DNA from: Candidatus Methanophagales archaeon
Lineage (GTDB): Archaea; Halobacteriota; Syntropharchaeia; Alkanophagales; Methanospirareceae
Length of the DNA: 56,283 nucleotides
Reading direction: 5' to 3'
Assembly: GCA_030602585.1 (NCBI GenBank)
Contig: JAUVZJ010000007.1
Coordinates: forward strand, 1-56,283
In this document: positions 36,136 through 45,283 of the stretch, in pieces
How the letters are laid out: each line of letters begins with the position of its first letter
How positions within the stretch are numbered: position 1 is the stretch's first letter
The notes under the pieces: model-generated
The model's input: the letters and a program-made list of their open reading frames with translations, nothing else
Database searches by the model: none
Told to the model about the DNA's origin: nothing
Position numbers and translations under genes: made by a program

Positions 36136-36573
36136 ATGGAAGAACGAGAAGAAAGAGAGATAAAGATATTGCTTGTAGAAGATTTGGAGGAGCATGTGCT
36201 TATTATAAGGAAGACTTTAGAGGGAAGTAGGCTGAGAAACAGTGTTTTTGTAGCAAGCGATGGTGAAGAGGCACTTGATTTTCTCTATAACCGTGGCGAT
36301 TACGCTGACGAAAAGAAGTATCCGAAGCCCGACCTGATCCTGCTTGACCTGCGTCTGCCAAAGCTTGATGGTATAGCGGTGCTGGAGCAAATAAAACACG
36401 AAGAAGGAATAAAAGATATTCCTGTTGTAGTTCTTACCTCTTCAGATCGGGACGATGATATAATCAAGACATACGAGGAGGGCGTTAAAAGTTACATTCT
36501 GAAATCCGCGCTCATTGTTCAAAAGAGAGGAAAGATGGAAGGGCTTTTAGATGCTATAATATCGCTTGTTTGA
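36136..36573 (+). CDS. Rcp1-like receiver protein
   Basis: A 145-residue receiver of the Rcp1 subfamily. The sequence ILLVEDLEEHVLIIRKTL, the insert DGEEALDFLYNRG and LILLDLRLPKLDG with the phospho-acceptor are recognisable. VVVLTSSDRD follows. Such proteins relay signals from phytochrome-like or PAS kinases. It is convergent with a close paralogue at 36581, and the two stops are seven bases apart. Confidence 0.88.
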   Translation: MEEREEREIKILLVEDLEEHVLIIRKTLEGSRLRNSVFVASDGEEALDFLYNRGDYADEKKYPKPDLILLDLRLPKLDGIAVLEQIKHEEGIKDIPVVVLTSSDRDDDIIKTYEEGVKSYILKSALIVQKRGKMEGLLDAIISLV

Positions 36574-36580
36574 TATTCAT

Positions 36581-37027
36581 TCAATCTCGCCATGGATGCC
36601 TGTTCCACATAAGCCAATAAAAACCCAGTTCTCGTACCATTTCTGAGAACTCACCGAAGTCTATGGGTTTTACAAGATAACTGTTCACATAATTGCTGTA
36701 TGCCTGGATCATATCACCTTCGCTTTCCGAAGTGGTAAGCACCACTACCGGTATATGCTTCAAATCATCAGATTTTTTTATTTCCTTTAGCACTTCGTGA
36801 CCGTCGAGTTTGGGAAGTCGGAGGTCGAGAAGAATTAAATCAGGACGAGGGCTTTTTCCATTATCCGCATATTTCCCACGGTGTAAGAGATAGTCCATCG
36901 CATCTTCACCGTCAATTACCCAGTGAACCACATTCGCAAGCTTTGCATTTTCAAGGGCGCGCATTGTAAGCATTGCATGCGCCTCATCATCTTCGACGAG
37001 CAGGATTACAGCCGGGTTGCCTTTCAT
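36581..37027 (-). CDS. Rcp1-like receiver protein
   Basis: A 148-residue receiver (ILLVEDDEAHAMLTMRAL, DYLLHRGKYAD, LILLDLRLPKLDG, VVVLTTSESE, LVKPIDF). It is clearly a paralogue of the protein at 36136, on the opposite strand and tail to tail with it. No output domain. Its kinase is probably one of the three in the next 7 kb. Confidence 0.88.
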   Translation of the reverse strand: MKGNPAVILLVEDDEAHAMLTMRALENAKLANVVHWVIDGEDAMDYLLHRGKYADNGKSPRPDLILLDLRLPKLDGHEVLKEIKKSDDLKHIPVVVLTTSESEGDMIQAYSNYVNSYLVKPIDFGEFSEMVRELGFYWLMWNRHPWRD

Positions 37028-37250
37028 TTTTGAATACTCTAATTTTATATCTTTTCCTCATAAATATTTTCGTATTGTTGCTATTTTTTTTATTAAAATT
37101 GCCAAATTTTTTAAACAAATATGGAAAAATATTTTGCCATTACTCTGCCAGAGATGCCTGTAAAAAAATTCGATAATTTATAAAATTGACAATCTATCAA
37201 TCTATGATAGTTTTATTAGATATTTATTTTAAATAAAAGAGGTTGTGAAA

Positions 37251-38183
37251 ATGGATAAAAAAGTAGGGATAGCAATAGGCGTGGTTGTGGTGATCTCAGT
37301 GGCTTCTCTTGCTATTTCCATCGCAGGATACCAGCAAGCGACAAAGGAGAAGATAGAAATAGTTGAGCCTTGGATTCCGGTGGAAGGCGTTGGATTTGAA
37401 GGACCTATTTACACAGGGACTTCTAATGGATACATAATTGAATTTGAAAACGGAGTGAAATTCTACTTTTCTGGTGATACCGCTCTTTTCGGTGATATGA
37501 AATTTATCATAGGCGACTACTACAAGCCAGATGTTGCTTTTTTAAGCAGTGGAGGTTTTTATACCATGGGTCCAGAGGAAGCAGCTTATGCCACTACGCT
37601 GATAAACCCAGAATATGTAATACCCTATCACTACCATGTTTTCCCTGAGATGGCACAAACGGCAGATGAGTTTGTGGATGAAGTGAACAGGTATAGAGAA
37701 AAAGGGGCTACGAGAGCAGAGCCTATTGTTTTAGAATACGGCGTTGAGCGAGAGATAGAAGGCATAAAGGTATTGTGGTTAGGTCATGCGCAATTTGTTT
37801 TCGAGTCAGTAAATGGCACGAGAATAATTATAGACCCCTGGTTAGAAGCGAACCCGGACTGCCCGGCAAAATACAAAAATTATAGTGCCTTTGAAGACAT
37901 TGACCTCATTCTCCTAACGCATGGACATATTGACCATCTCACACCGAAAGAAATAGACGAGCTTGCAAGGTTATATAATCCCGTGATACTTGCACAATGG
38001 GAACTGGGAATATATCTATCAGGTAAAGTAAGCACTACCAACATAGTTATTTTCAATAAGGGGCATTATATCACAAAAAAAGAAATGATAGAATCCGCAA
38101 TGCTACAGATAGAACCTGAGATTGACGAGAACATAAGAATAATGCTTGTGCACGCAGACCATAGCTCATCTCCACAACTTTGA
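37251..38183 (+). CDS. Membrane-anchored metallo-beta-lactamase-fold protein, circularly permuted
   Basis: About 310 residues. Residues 4-27 are a membrane anchor, so the domain is probably outside the membrane. The domain resembles UlaG-type metallo-beta-lactamase hydrolases, but the motif order is rotated. First come SGDTALFGDM, FYTMGPEEAAYA and IPYHYHVFPEM, which normally form the C-terminal half. Then follow LWLGHAQFVFE, IDPWL, LTHGHIDHL and, at the very end, VHADHSSS, which normally form the N-terminal half. All metal ligands are present. The ATG at 37251 follows AGAGG; a GTG two codons earlier is possible. The substrate is unknown. The gene precedes a histidine kinase. Confidence 0.8.
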   Translation: MDKKVGIAIGVVVVISVASLAISIAGYQQATKEKIEIVEPWIPVEGVGFEGPIYTGTSNGYIIEFENGVKFYFSGDTALFGDMKFIIGDYYKPDVAFLSSGGFYTMGPEEAAYATTLINPEYVIPYHYHVFPEMAQTADEFVDEVNRYREKGATRAEPIVLEYGVEREIEGIKVLWLGHAQFVFESVNGTRIIIDPWLEANPDCPAKYKNYSAFEDIDLILLTHGHIDHLTPKEIDELARLYNPVILAQWELGIYLSGKVSTTNIVIFNKGHYITKKEMIESAMLQIEPEIDENIRIMLVHADHSSSPQL

Positions 38184-38209
38184 GCAATTACTAAGAATTG
38201 GTATCTAAG

Positions 38210-39565
38210 ATGAAGAAAAAAGGACATTTAGCTAAATTAAAGGATGAGAGAAAATTCTTCTCCTATCGAACAATCTTTTATATTTTTTTAGTTCTGATTC
38301 TTGTAATCGGTATCCAGACTGCTCTAACCATTAATCGCGAGCGAGAGCACATGATTGATGCAAAGATCAGTGAGAAGGTTGCGTTAGCCGAATTGACCGC
38401 CACCAGCGTCGGGGCTGCTGAAGTCTATGTCCCCGTATATAAAATAAACATAGTGAATAAAGTATCGGAACCTGAGGATATAATTTATTGCAGAATAGTA
38501 AAACCTAACGGTCAAATTTACATATCCAGCATAGAGCAAGAACGTGGCAAATTTATCAAGGACCCCGCCATCACCACATCAGAAACCGTGGTCAAAGACG
38601 ATGTTTATAATGGAGAAAGCATAAAGGTCGTTATCACTCCAAGTAGTCGCGGTTATACCATCTGGGTGGGATTTTCTCTTGAAAGTGTTAAATCGGCTGT
38701 ATGGGCAATGATACGAGATAGTATGGTGATTGCGGGAAGTGTTATTGCAATGGTTTTTTTAGTCTATTTTGGATTGACATCCATTAACAGAGAAGTATCA
38801 AGGGCTAATAAAGAACTAAGAGATACCCAGGAACAGTTAATTCAAACAGAGAAACTCGCTGCTCTTGGTAGATTATCTGCTGATGTTGCGCATGAAATAA
38901 ACAATCCCTTAGGTGGAATAAAAAACTGTCTGTATCTATTATCTGATTCGGTATCTAAGAATAAAAAAAATTATCTAGAGATTGCAGAGCGAGAAGTGGA
39001 TCGTATTGCAAGTATTGTCCGGAGGCTTTTGGATTTATATCGCCCACAAAAAGAGATTATGACACTTACAAACGTCAACGTTCCACTTGATGAAATATTG
39101 ACTGTTACGAAAAATCAAATCGCCAATCGTAACGTGAAAATAATTAAAGATTTTGACACAAAACTGCCTGATGTTATGGCTTCTTCGGAACATCTCAAGC
39201 AGGTGTTTCTGAATATAATACTAAATGCGGTAGAGTCCATGCCTGAAGGTGGAGAATTAGCTATAAGAACTTATCCTCATCCTACTGGAGAGCCAGAAAT
39301 TAAGATAGAATTTGCCGATACTGGTTGTGGGATAACAGAGGAAGAGATTGATAATATATTTGACCCCTTCTTCACCACCAAGAAAGGCGGTAAAGGCACT
39401 GGTTTGGGCCTGTCGGTCTCTTATGGAGTAATACAAAGACATGATGGTAGAATTGAAGTCAAAAGCGAAGTTGGAAAAGGCACAACGTTTATTGTATCTC
39501 TACCTATACAGGAGAAGGAGGGAGAAAATGAAAGAGAAGGAGAAGAAGAAAATACTCATAGTTGA
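38210..39565 (+). CDS. Membrane sensor histidine kinase
   Basis: About 451 residues. A helix at about 20-40 and another at about 175-200 enclose an extracytoplasmic sensor domain of about 130 residues. HisKA follows with His228 ([10 protein letters not shown]), then HATPase boxes [16 protein letters not shown] and GTGLGLSVS. It ends with a charged tail that overlaps the next gene by 38 bases. The extracytoplasmic sensor and the membrane-anchored hydrolase just upstream could act on the same signal. Confidence 0.9.
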   Translation: MKKKGHLAKLKDERKFFSYRTIFYIFLVLILVIGIQTALTINREREHMIDAKISEKVALAELTATSVGAAEVYVPVYKINIVNKVSEPEDIIYCRIVKPNGQIYISSIEQERGKFIKDPAITTSETVVKDDVYNGESIKVVITPSSRGYTIWVGFSLESVKSAVWAMIRDSMVIAGSVIAMVFLVYFGLTSINREVSRANKELRDTQEQLIQTEKLAALGRLSADVAHEINNPLGGIKNCLYLLSDSVSKNKKNYLEIAEREVDRIASIVRRLLDLYRPQKEIMTLTNVNVPLDEILTVTKNQIANRNVKIIKDFDTKLPDVMASSEHLKQVFLNIILNAVESMPEGGELAIRTYPHPTGEPEIKIEFADTGCGITEEEIDNIFDPFFTTKKGGKGTGLGLSVSYGVIQRHDGRIEVKSEVGKGTTFIVSLPIQEKEGENEREGEEENTHS

Positions 39566-40622
39566 TGATGAGTTCGCTTTTCTGGTCACCACGGAAGCGA
39601 TATTGGAAGAAGAAGGTTACGAGGTGACGACAGCAGAAGACGGATTTAAAGCGTTAGATATACTGAAAGAACAGTACTTCGACGTGGTATTAGCAGATTT
39701 AAAGATGCCTGGAAAAGATGGTATAGAGGTAATAGAGGAAGCAAAAAAAGTCAATCCGTATGCAATTGGAATAATTATCACGGGCTACCCCTCCTTAGAT
39801 ACAGCGATAGAGGCGATAGAGAAAGGTTGCTACGGTTATATCCTGAAGCCTTATCATGCGGAAGACCTGAAACAAATCATTAAGCGAGGGTTTGAGAAAA
39901 GTAGATTAGAACAAGAAGTGTTCGTATTGAAAGAGAGCGCGGAATTTTATAACGACCTGATGGCACACGACATAAATAACATAAATCAAATAATAATGGG
40001 CTATCTTGGTGCGCTGTCAGACTCGGGTCTCAGCGAGCAGGAACAAAAGGGTTATGTGGAGAAGGCGCTATCCGCGGTTAAAAGGAGTGCAAAGCTAATT
40101 GAAAATGTGAGAAAACTCAGACAGATTCAGGAAATCGAACCTGAGCAGAAAGCCATTGATTTAACGGACATTCTAAAGGCGAGCATTGATACTGTCAGGG
40201 CAGACCATAAGGACAAAGAAGTCGAAATAAACTACATACCTTCAGAAGAGAACCAATATATCCTCGCTGATTCTTTTGCAAACGACATATTCGTCAATAT
40301 ACTGGATAATGCGATAAAATTCACGCCTTCCACAAAAGTCGCGATTGGTATCGGCGTTGAGGATTATGCGAAAAATGGTAAAGAATTTTATGAGATAAGC
40401 GTTGAAGACAGAGGAAGAGGAGTCCCGGACGAAGCGAAGGAAGCAATCTTTAAACGTTTTCATAAAGGGCATAAATATATGAAGGGAAGCGGAATCGGGT
40501 TATACCTGGTGAGAACGCTCGTAAGCAGATATGGTGGAGCAGTTTGGGTAGAAGACCGGGTAAAGGGGGACCATACGCAGGGAAGCATCATTAATGCGAT
40601 TATTCCTAAACCTAAACCATAG
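39528..40622 (+). CDS. Receiver-histidine kinase fusion
   Basis: About 364 residues. Receiver domain at 1-120 (ILIVDDE, VVLADLKMPG, IITGYPS, LKPYHAED). Then a HisKA-like helix pair with His147 in MAHDINNINQI and an HATPase domain (ILDNAIKF, DRGRGVP, GSGIGLYLV). The receiver is at the front, so it probably accepts phosphate from the kinase at 38210 and controls the attached kinase. The start at 39528 follows GGAGGG. Confidence 0.9.
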   Translation: MKEKEKKKILIVDDEFAFLVTTEAILEEEGYEVTTAEDGFKALDILKEQYFDVVLADLKMPGKDGIEVIEEAKKVNPYAIGIIITGYPSLDTAIEAIEKGCYGYILKPYHAEDLKQIIKRGFEKSRLEQEVFVLKESAEFYNDLMAHDINNINQIIMGYLGALSDSGLSEQEQKGYVEKALSAVKRSAKLIENVRKLRQIQEIEPEQKAIDLTDILKASIDTVRADHKDKEVEINYIPSEENQYILADSFANDIFVNILDNAIKFTPSTKVAIGIGVEDYAKNGKEFYEISVEDRGRGVPDEAKEAIFKRFHKGHKYMKGSGIGLYLVRTLVSRYGGAVWVEDRVKGDHTQGSIINAIIPKPKP

Positions 40623-40627
40623 AGATA

Positions 40628-40999
40628 ATGCCCGAAACTAAAACAATATTCCTCGTTGATGATGACTCGGATATACTGGTACTATACAGGATAATGATAG
40701 AAAGGAATAACGAATACACCGTTTTAGACGTGGCAACAAATGGGCAGGAAGCGATAGAGAAATACAAAAAATTTAACAAGAAGCCGGATTTAATCGTCAT
40801 GGATCATAGAATGCCAGTCAAGAACGGGGTAGAAACAGCAATAGAAATACTCGAGTTAGATGGTAATGCGAGAATATTATTTGTCAGCGCTGATGTTTCT
40901 GTAAGGGAAGAAGCACTGGAAATAGGCACTATTGGCTTCTTAGAAAAACCTTCTTCCATGAATGTTTTGTTGGATGGGATTGAAAGGGCGCTACAATGA
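40628..40999 (+). CDS. Stand-alone receiver domain
   Basis: A 123-residue receiver (IFLVDDDSD, LIVMDHRMPVKNG, LFVSADVS, LEKPSS). The last gene of the run beginning at 37251, five bases after the receiver-kinase gene. Likely final phosphate acceptor of the cascade. No DNA-binding output is seen. Confidence 0.88.
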   Translation: MPETKTIFLVDDDSDILVLYRIMIERNNEYTVLDVATNGQEAIEKYKKFNKKPDLIVMDHRMPVKNGVETAIEILELDGNARILFVSADVSVREEALEIGTIGFLEKPSSMNVLLDGIERALQ

Positions 41000-41106
41000 A
41001 AAAAACCAGTGCCAAATACTACCAAATCTATGGAAAGAGAAAATATCAGAAAAAAAAGAAAACGCACCAGGCATTAGCTTTTAACCCGGTGCAACTTACT
41101 TGTTCG

Positions 41107-41421
41107 TCATGCCGGGTTGCAATCGAGTTTGAAATGCTTTCCATCATAGAATTTCCCTTTTAGTGTCAGCACACCTTCTGGATCTTCTATGGGGAACCAG
41201 AGCGTAAGTTTATCGCCGTTGCCAGTAAGCGTATATTTTACGACAGATACACCTTCACATTTAACGGTCTCAGGGTTAATGTCTTCTTCAATGCCTTCGC
41301 CCTGAATGGTTACCTTAATCTGATCGCCCACATTTATGTATGTAACGCATTTTGCCATTACTATTCCTGTTAGTCCAGCCAACAGTATGGCTACGATTCC
41401 GAGCACGATTAGTTTTTTCAT
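41107..41421 (-). CDS. Small secreted or membrane-anchored protein
   Basis: A 104-residue protein with an N-terminal signal or anchor helix (LIVLGIVAILLAGLTGIVMA). The mature part is about 80 residues, rich in beta-forming stretches, with three cysteines (one right after the helix, CVTY). It ends with GKFYDGKHFKLDC. No family recognised. An AGGAGGTGATAT ribosome-binding site precedes the ATG. Two disulfide-type cysteines would fit an exported location. Confidence 0.6.
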   Translation of the reverse strand: MKKLIVLGIVAILLAGLTGIVMAKCVTYINVGDQIKVTIQGEGIEEDINPETVKCEGVSVVKYTLTGNGDKLTLWFPIEDPEGVLTLKGKFYDGKHFKLDCNPA

Positions 41422-41636
41422 TTTTCATATCACCTCCTATTTGCTTTTATGGCTAAAAATTGAGCCTATGGTGTCATTTTTGAAATATACTTATATATTT
41501 TTCGGAATTCAAACAAATAGAAAATAAAGTTAATAGAAATCACCAATGTAGCTATTTTATAGTTATACATCCTGAGGAAGAGAGGGATATGATAACTTCC
41601 TGTATCCTTGCATCTTGTATCCCGCATCATGCATCT

Positions 41637-43466
41637 TCACGTAACCGGCAATGTAAAACAGACCGTGCACCCTTTACCCTTCTCTGATTCTATCCATATA
41701 CGACCTCCATGCACCTCGATTATCCGTTTCACGATGGCGAGCCCTGCACCTGCTCCCTTGCTATTTTTATCCTCTTTGTAAAACAGTTCGAACACCTTCT
41801 CGTGCTGGCTTTTGTCTATTCCTATTCCATTATCCTGCACAAAAAACACGGTTTCTTCGCCATCTACACGATAACCAACGTCTATTTTTGGGCGAGGTTG
41901 TTCACCCATGTAATTTATGCTGTTCCCAATCAGGTTCACAAGCACCTCGACTATCCTTATGTGGTCCACGTGAACAGCAGGGAAGTCCTCAGTCACGGAT
42001 ACTTCAACTCCACTCGATTTTATTTGTTCTGCTGTTTGCTCTTCTGCTTCCTGAACAAGTTCGCCAAAAGGCACATCTTCTGGCGGATTCACTACACGAC
42101 CGATACGAGAGAGTTGCAGTGTGTCACTCAAGATGCGGTCCATCTTTGTAACGGCGGTTTTTATATACTCCAACGCGTTTTCCACGTTTTCTGTCTTATT
42201 TTGTTCTAAATCTTCTCGTAGTATGTCAACAAAACCATGAATGGTAACAAGAGGCGATCTTAAGTCGTGAGAGACCGTGTAGGTAAACCTCTCCATCTCG
42301 GCGTTCTTTGCCTCAAGCTCCTTAAGGAGTTTTTCACGTTCCTCCTCCACTCGCTTTTGCTCGGTTATATCTCTAAATATCGTTAATTTTGATACAGTGC
42401 CGTCAATATTCTTCAGAGGCGTCTCAATGATGTCATAAGTCTTATTCATCCTGCGAGAGTGCCACTCCCACCTCACTGTCTTTCCTTTCATTACCTCCGA
42501 ATATTTACATAGAGGACATGGTTCCTCCCTGCCATGAAACGCCTTATAGCAAATACCACCGACTTGGTCTCCAAACTTATCACGCGAAACTTTGTTCATA
42601 AACTCTACTTCGTAGTCCTCTGAGAAGAGATACACACCATCAACCATGCTTTCAAATATCAAATTCAGGTTGTCCCGCTCTTCTTTTATCCGCTCCTGCA
42701 GCTCCACTTCTTTTGTTATATCTCTGCTCACACGGACAGTACCAATCGGCACGCCGTTCTTGTCCTTCAACAATGCCGCGGACATGCTGATATGAACCGG
42801 CTTCCCATCTTTCCTCAACACGATTGCCCGATGGTTCTTAATCTCTCCTTCCCTCTGCACCTGTTCCATTATCCTGTCCGGTTCTCCGGGGTCTGCGAAA
42901 AACCTCCTGTTGGATGCTCCTATCACCTCATCCGCGCGATAACCCATGATGCCCTCAGCACTCTTATTCCAGTCTCGCACAATCCCATTCATGTCCACGA
43001 CCGCGATCGCATCCGCAGAACTCTCAATAATATTATCCAAATAATCCCTCGTTTCTCTCAACACTTCTTCTGCTCTTCTCTTATCCTCCCGCAACTGATA
43101 AGCCTCAGAAGCTCTTTCAACCGCTGCCAGCAACTCTTCCATGTTCACTGGTTTCTCAATGTAACAATATGCATCGGCTTTCAAAGCTTCTATTGCCGTC
43201 TCCTTGGATGCATAAGCGGTGATTATAATAGCATAAGCTTCTGGATTGAGAGCTTTCAGCCCCTTTAATACCTCTATCCCAGTAATGTCCGGGAGCTTCA
43301 AGTCTATCAAGCAAGTAGGGAACTTTTCTTTCTTTGCGAGGGCTAAAGCCTCCTTACCCGTTCCGGCGGTCCTTACCTCGTAGCCTTTATCCGCGAGTAT
43401 GTCGCTTAATGTCTCACGCATTCCTGCGTCGTCCTCAATCACGAGTATAGATGGCTTCTTCTCCAT
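41637..43466 (-). CDS. Receiver-PAS-PAS histidine kinase
   Basis: About 609 residues. Receiver at 1-125 (ILVIEDDAG, CLIDLKLPD, IITAYAS, EKPVNME). Two PAS domains at about 140-370, the second with the CPLCK motif. HisKA with His near residue 400 (VSHDLRSPL), and HATPase with NLIGNSINYM, DNGIGID and GAGAGLAIV. The PAS pair is nearly identical to PAS2-PAS3 of the kinase at 13296. The start at 43466 follows GGAGGAG; the ATG at 43481 lacks such a site. Confidence 0.9.
   Translation of the reverse strand: MEKKPSILVIEDDAGMRETLSDILADKGYEVRTAGTGKEALALAKKEKFPTCLIDLKLPDITGIEVLKGLKALNPEAYAIIITAYASKETAIEALKADAYCYIEKPVNMEELLAAVERASEAYQLREDKRRAEEVLRETRDYLDNIIESSADAIAVVDMNGIVRDWNKSAEGIMGYRADEVIGASNRRFFADPGEPDRIMEQVQREGEIKNHRAIVLRKDGKPVHISMSAALLKDKNGVPIGTVRVSRDITKEVELQERIKEERDNLNLIFESMVDGVYLFSEDYEVEFMNKVSRDKFGDQVGGICYKAFHGREEPCPLCKYSEVMKGKTVRWEWHSRRMNKTYDIIETPLKNIDGTVSKLTIFRDITEQKRVEEEREKLLKELEAKNAEMERFTYTVSHDLRSPLVTIHGFVDILREDLEQNKTENVENALEYIKTAVTKMDRILSDTLQLSRIGRVVNPPEDVPFGELVQEAEEQTAEQIKSSGVEVSVTEDFPAVHVDHIRIVEVLVNLIGNSINYMGEQPRPKIDVGYRVDGEETVFFVQDNGIGIDKSQHEKVFELFYKEDKNSKGAGAGLAIVKRIIEVHGGRIWIESEKGKGCTVCFTLPVT
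42360..43058 (-). repeat. 699-base PAS module, copy 2 (inverted partner at 14061)
   Basis: Encodes the two PAS domains of the kinase at 41637. Gapless alignment of the encoded 233 residues with copy 1. Opposite orientation to copy 1. Confidence 0.85.
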
Positions 43467-43533
43467 TTTCTCCTCCTTCATTCGTTGATTATCCTACATA
43501 AATTAATATATTTCCTTTTTGATAAAACTTTTT

Positions 43534-44313
43534 TCAAATTTTTATATCTACATTCTCCTGCTCTCCCAGCTCATCCGGTTCTTTTGAATCTGTATTGTTG
43601 TCCTCTTGAGTTTCAACCTCTCCAATTTTCCATTCCGCCTTCCTTATTATCCCGCGTAGCGTTTGCACCTCTCTCGCAGTGAGTTCTGCTCTACCGATGA
43701 TTCTTCTAAGCATGAGTAAAGTCTTCTCCTTTTTATGCGCCCGATAGCCTATCTCAGCCAGAAACGTTTTTATATGCATTAATAAACGCTCTTTATTCTC
43801 CACACCTGCTAATTTTAGCCCTCCGGAAGCCATTCCCACTTCGGTTAATTCGTAAAGAACCACCGCAACGGCATGCGAGAGGTTCATCACAGGGTAGTCA
43901 GGGCTCGTAGGAATGCATACAATGATATCGCAAAGCATTAGCTCCTCATTCAATAGCCCTATGTCTTCTCTACCAAATAAAACGGATAAGACTCCGCTTT
44001 TACTATCAACCTTCTTTTTTAATTGTCGTGGCGAGAAAAAAGGCATTCTAAGGTGTTTATTAGCAGAAATGCCGTACTTAGAGGTGGTGCCAGCAACGAT
44101 AGCAGAGTTCGCAATCGCCTCCTCTACCGAATTAACTACTTTGCATGCGTTTAGCACATCGTAAGCGTGAGAAGCAACCGAAAATGCTTTTTTTCCTATG
44201 TCAGGCGGGTTTAGTAAATAAAGGTCTGAGAAGCCGAAGTTTTTTATCACCCTCGCTACTGCTCCTACATTCTCTTCGTTCTTCGGTTCCACAAGAATTG
44301 TTCTTACTTCCAT
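43534..44313 (-). CDS. trmJ: SPOUT-class tRNA/rRNA methyltransferase (TrmJ-like)
   Basis: About 259 residues. Knotted SPOUT motifs: ILVEPKNEENVGAVARVIKNFG, SVLFGREDIGLLNEEL and MNLSHAVAVVLYE. The C-terminal helical part contains ERLLMHIKTFLAEIGYR, as in TrmJ and related proteins, followed by an acidic tail. TrmJ methylates the ribose of tRNA position 32. The true target here is not certain. The start at 44313 (MEVRTILVEP) matches the family; an upstream ATG at 44445 would add 44 atypical residues. Confidence 0.85.
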   Translation of the reverse strand: MEVRTILVEPKNEENVGAVARVIKNFGFSDLYLLNPPDIGKKAFSVASHAYDVLNACKVVNSVEEAIANSAIVAGTTSKYGISANKHLRMPFFSPRQLKKKVDSKSGVLSVLFGREDIGLLNEELMLCDIIVCIPTSPDYPVMNLSHAVAVVLYELTEVGMASGGLKLAGVENKERLLMHIKTFLAEIGYRAHKKEKTLLMLRRIIGRAELTAREVQTLRGIIRKAEWKIGEVETQEDNNTDSKEPDELGEQENVDIKI

Positions 44314-44373
44314 AAAGTCATTCTTAAAACCTAAAAAACCGCCCTCCTTCCATTTTTTCTTTTTACGTCTATC

Positions 44374-44382
44374 TATATAAAG
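44374..44382 (+). promoter_or_regulatory. TATA box for truA
   Basis: TATATAAAG lies 32-40 bases before the ATG at 44414, predicting transcription start near 44403. The mRNA would have almost no leader. Confidence 0.5.
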
Positions 44383-44413
44383 TATTTTTTTCTCATTACA
44401 ATTACTGGTGAGA

Positions 44414-45283
44414 ATGCGAGAAGAGAGAGAAAGGATAGCACTCAAAATTGGTTACCTCGGAACTAATTATCATGGCTTTCAGGTTCAGCCCCAGGTTCAG
44501 TCTAAGTCTGAAGTGCCGACCATAGAAGGTGAGCTCTTCAAGGCGTTAAAGAAACTGGACATCATGGAAGACCGAAAATCAGTAAATTATTCCTACGCTG
44601 GTAGAACCGATAAAGGAGTGCATGCTCTCTCACAGGTCGTTTCCTTTGACACCACAAACGCAAACGTGACACCCCGAATGATAAACAGCGTGCTTCCGGA
44701 CGATATATGGGTATATGCACTCGCAAAACCGCATTCGGGATTTAATGCACGCAAGGATGCCATAAGTCGTGAATACCGGTATTTTTTATTTTCGCACACT
44801 GATTTGGACTTGGATATGGACATAACACGCATACGAGCGGCATCTGAACTGCTTATCGGAACACACGATTTCTCTAACTTCGCTCAGCAAGAGGATAACG
44901 AGACCGGGACTCACGTAAGGGAGATAAAGCGGATAGAGATGGATATGGATATAGAAAAAAGAAATTCGGTTATCATCATGGATATAGAAGCAAACGGCTT
45001 TCTGCGTAAAATGGTGAGGAAAATAGTTTCGGTGTTGAGTATGGTTGGCAGTGGCATAAAAGATAAAAGATGGGTGGAAGACCTGTTGGAACTACGTGTA
45101 AAGGAGCAAATTGAACCTGCACCTGCTTTCGGGCTCGTTCTTAAAAATGTTTCCTATCGTGATGTCAAATTTGTGGAAGATGATTATGCGAAGGGGAGGA
45201 TAGAGGCACGACTAAAAAAGGATTTAGTTTTTCACGCCACGATTGCGGAGGTGCTGGGTGGGATGATAGGACAGGATTTTTAG
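44414..45283 (+). CDS. truA: tRNA pseudouridine synthase A family
   Basis: About 289 residues. The catalytic Asp is in YAGRTDKGVHALSQVVSF (about residue 66). Further family segments are GYLGTNYHGFQ, SREYRYFLF, GTHDFSNFA and ANGFLRKMVRKIV. It makes pseudouridine at tRNA positions 38-40. A GTG two codons upstream (44408) is an alternative start. The 3' end overlaps the convergent IPK gene by four bases. Confidence 0.92.
   Translation: MREERERIALKIGYLGTNYHGFQVQPQVQSKSEVPTIEGELFKALKKLDIMEDRKSVNYSYAGRTDKGVHALSQVVSFDTTNANVTPRMINSVLPDDIWVYALAKPHSGFNARKDAISREYRYFLFSHTDLDLDMDITRIRAASELLIGTHDFSNFAQQEDNETGTHVREIKRIEMDMDIEKRNSVIIMDIEANGFLRKMVRKIVSVLSMVGSGIKDKRWVEDLLELRVKEQIEPAPAFGLVLKNVSYRDVKFVEDDYAKGRIEARLKKDLVFHATIAEVLGGMIGQDF

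Noticed and set aside
40996-41163. A 55-codon frame overlapping the receiver stop
   Set aside because: It runs through the antisense of the secreted-protein gene, is very lysine-rich and has no ribosome-binding site or recognisable domain.
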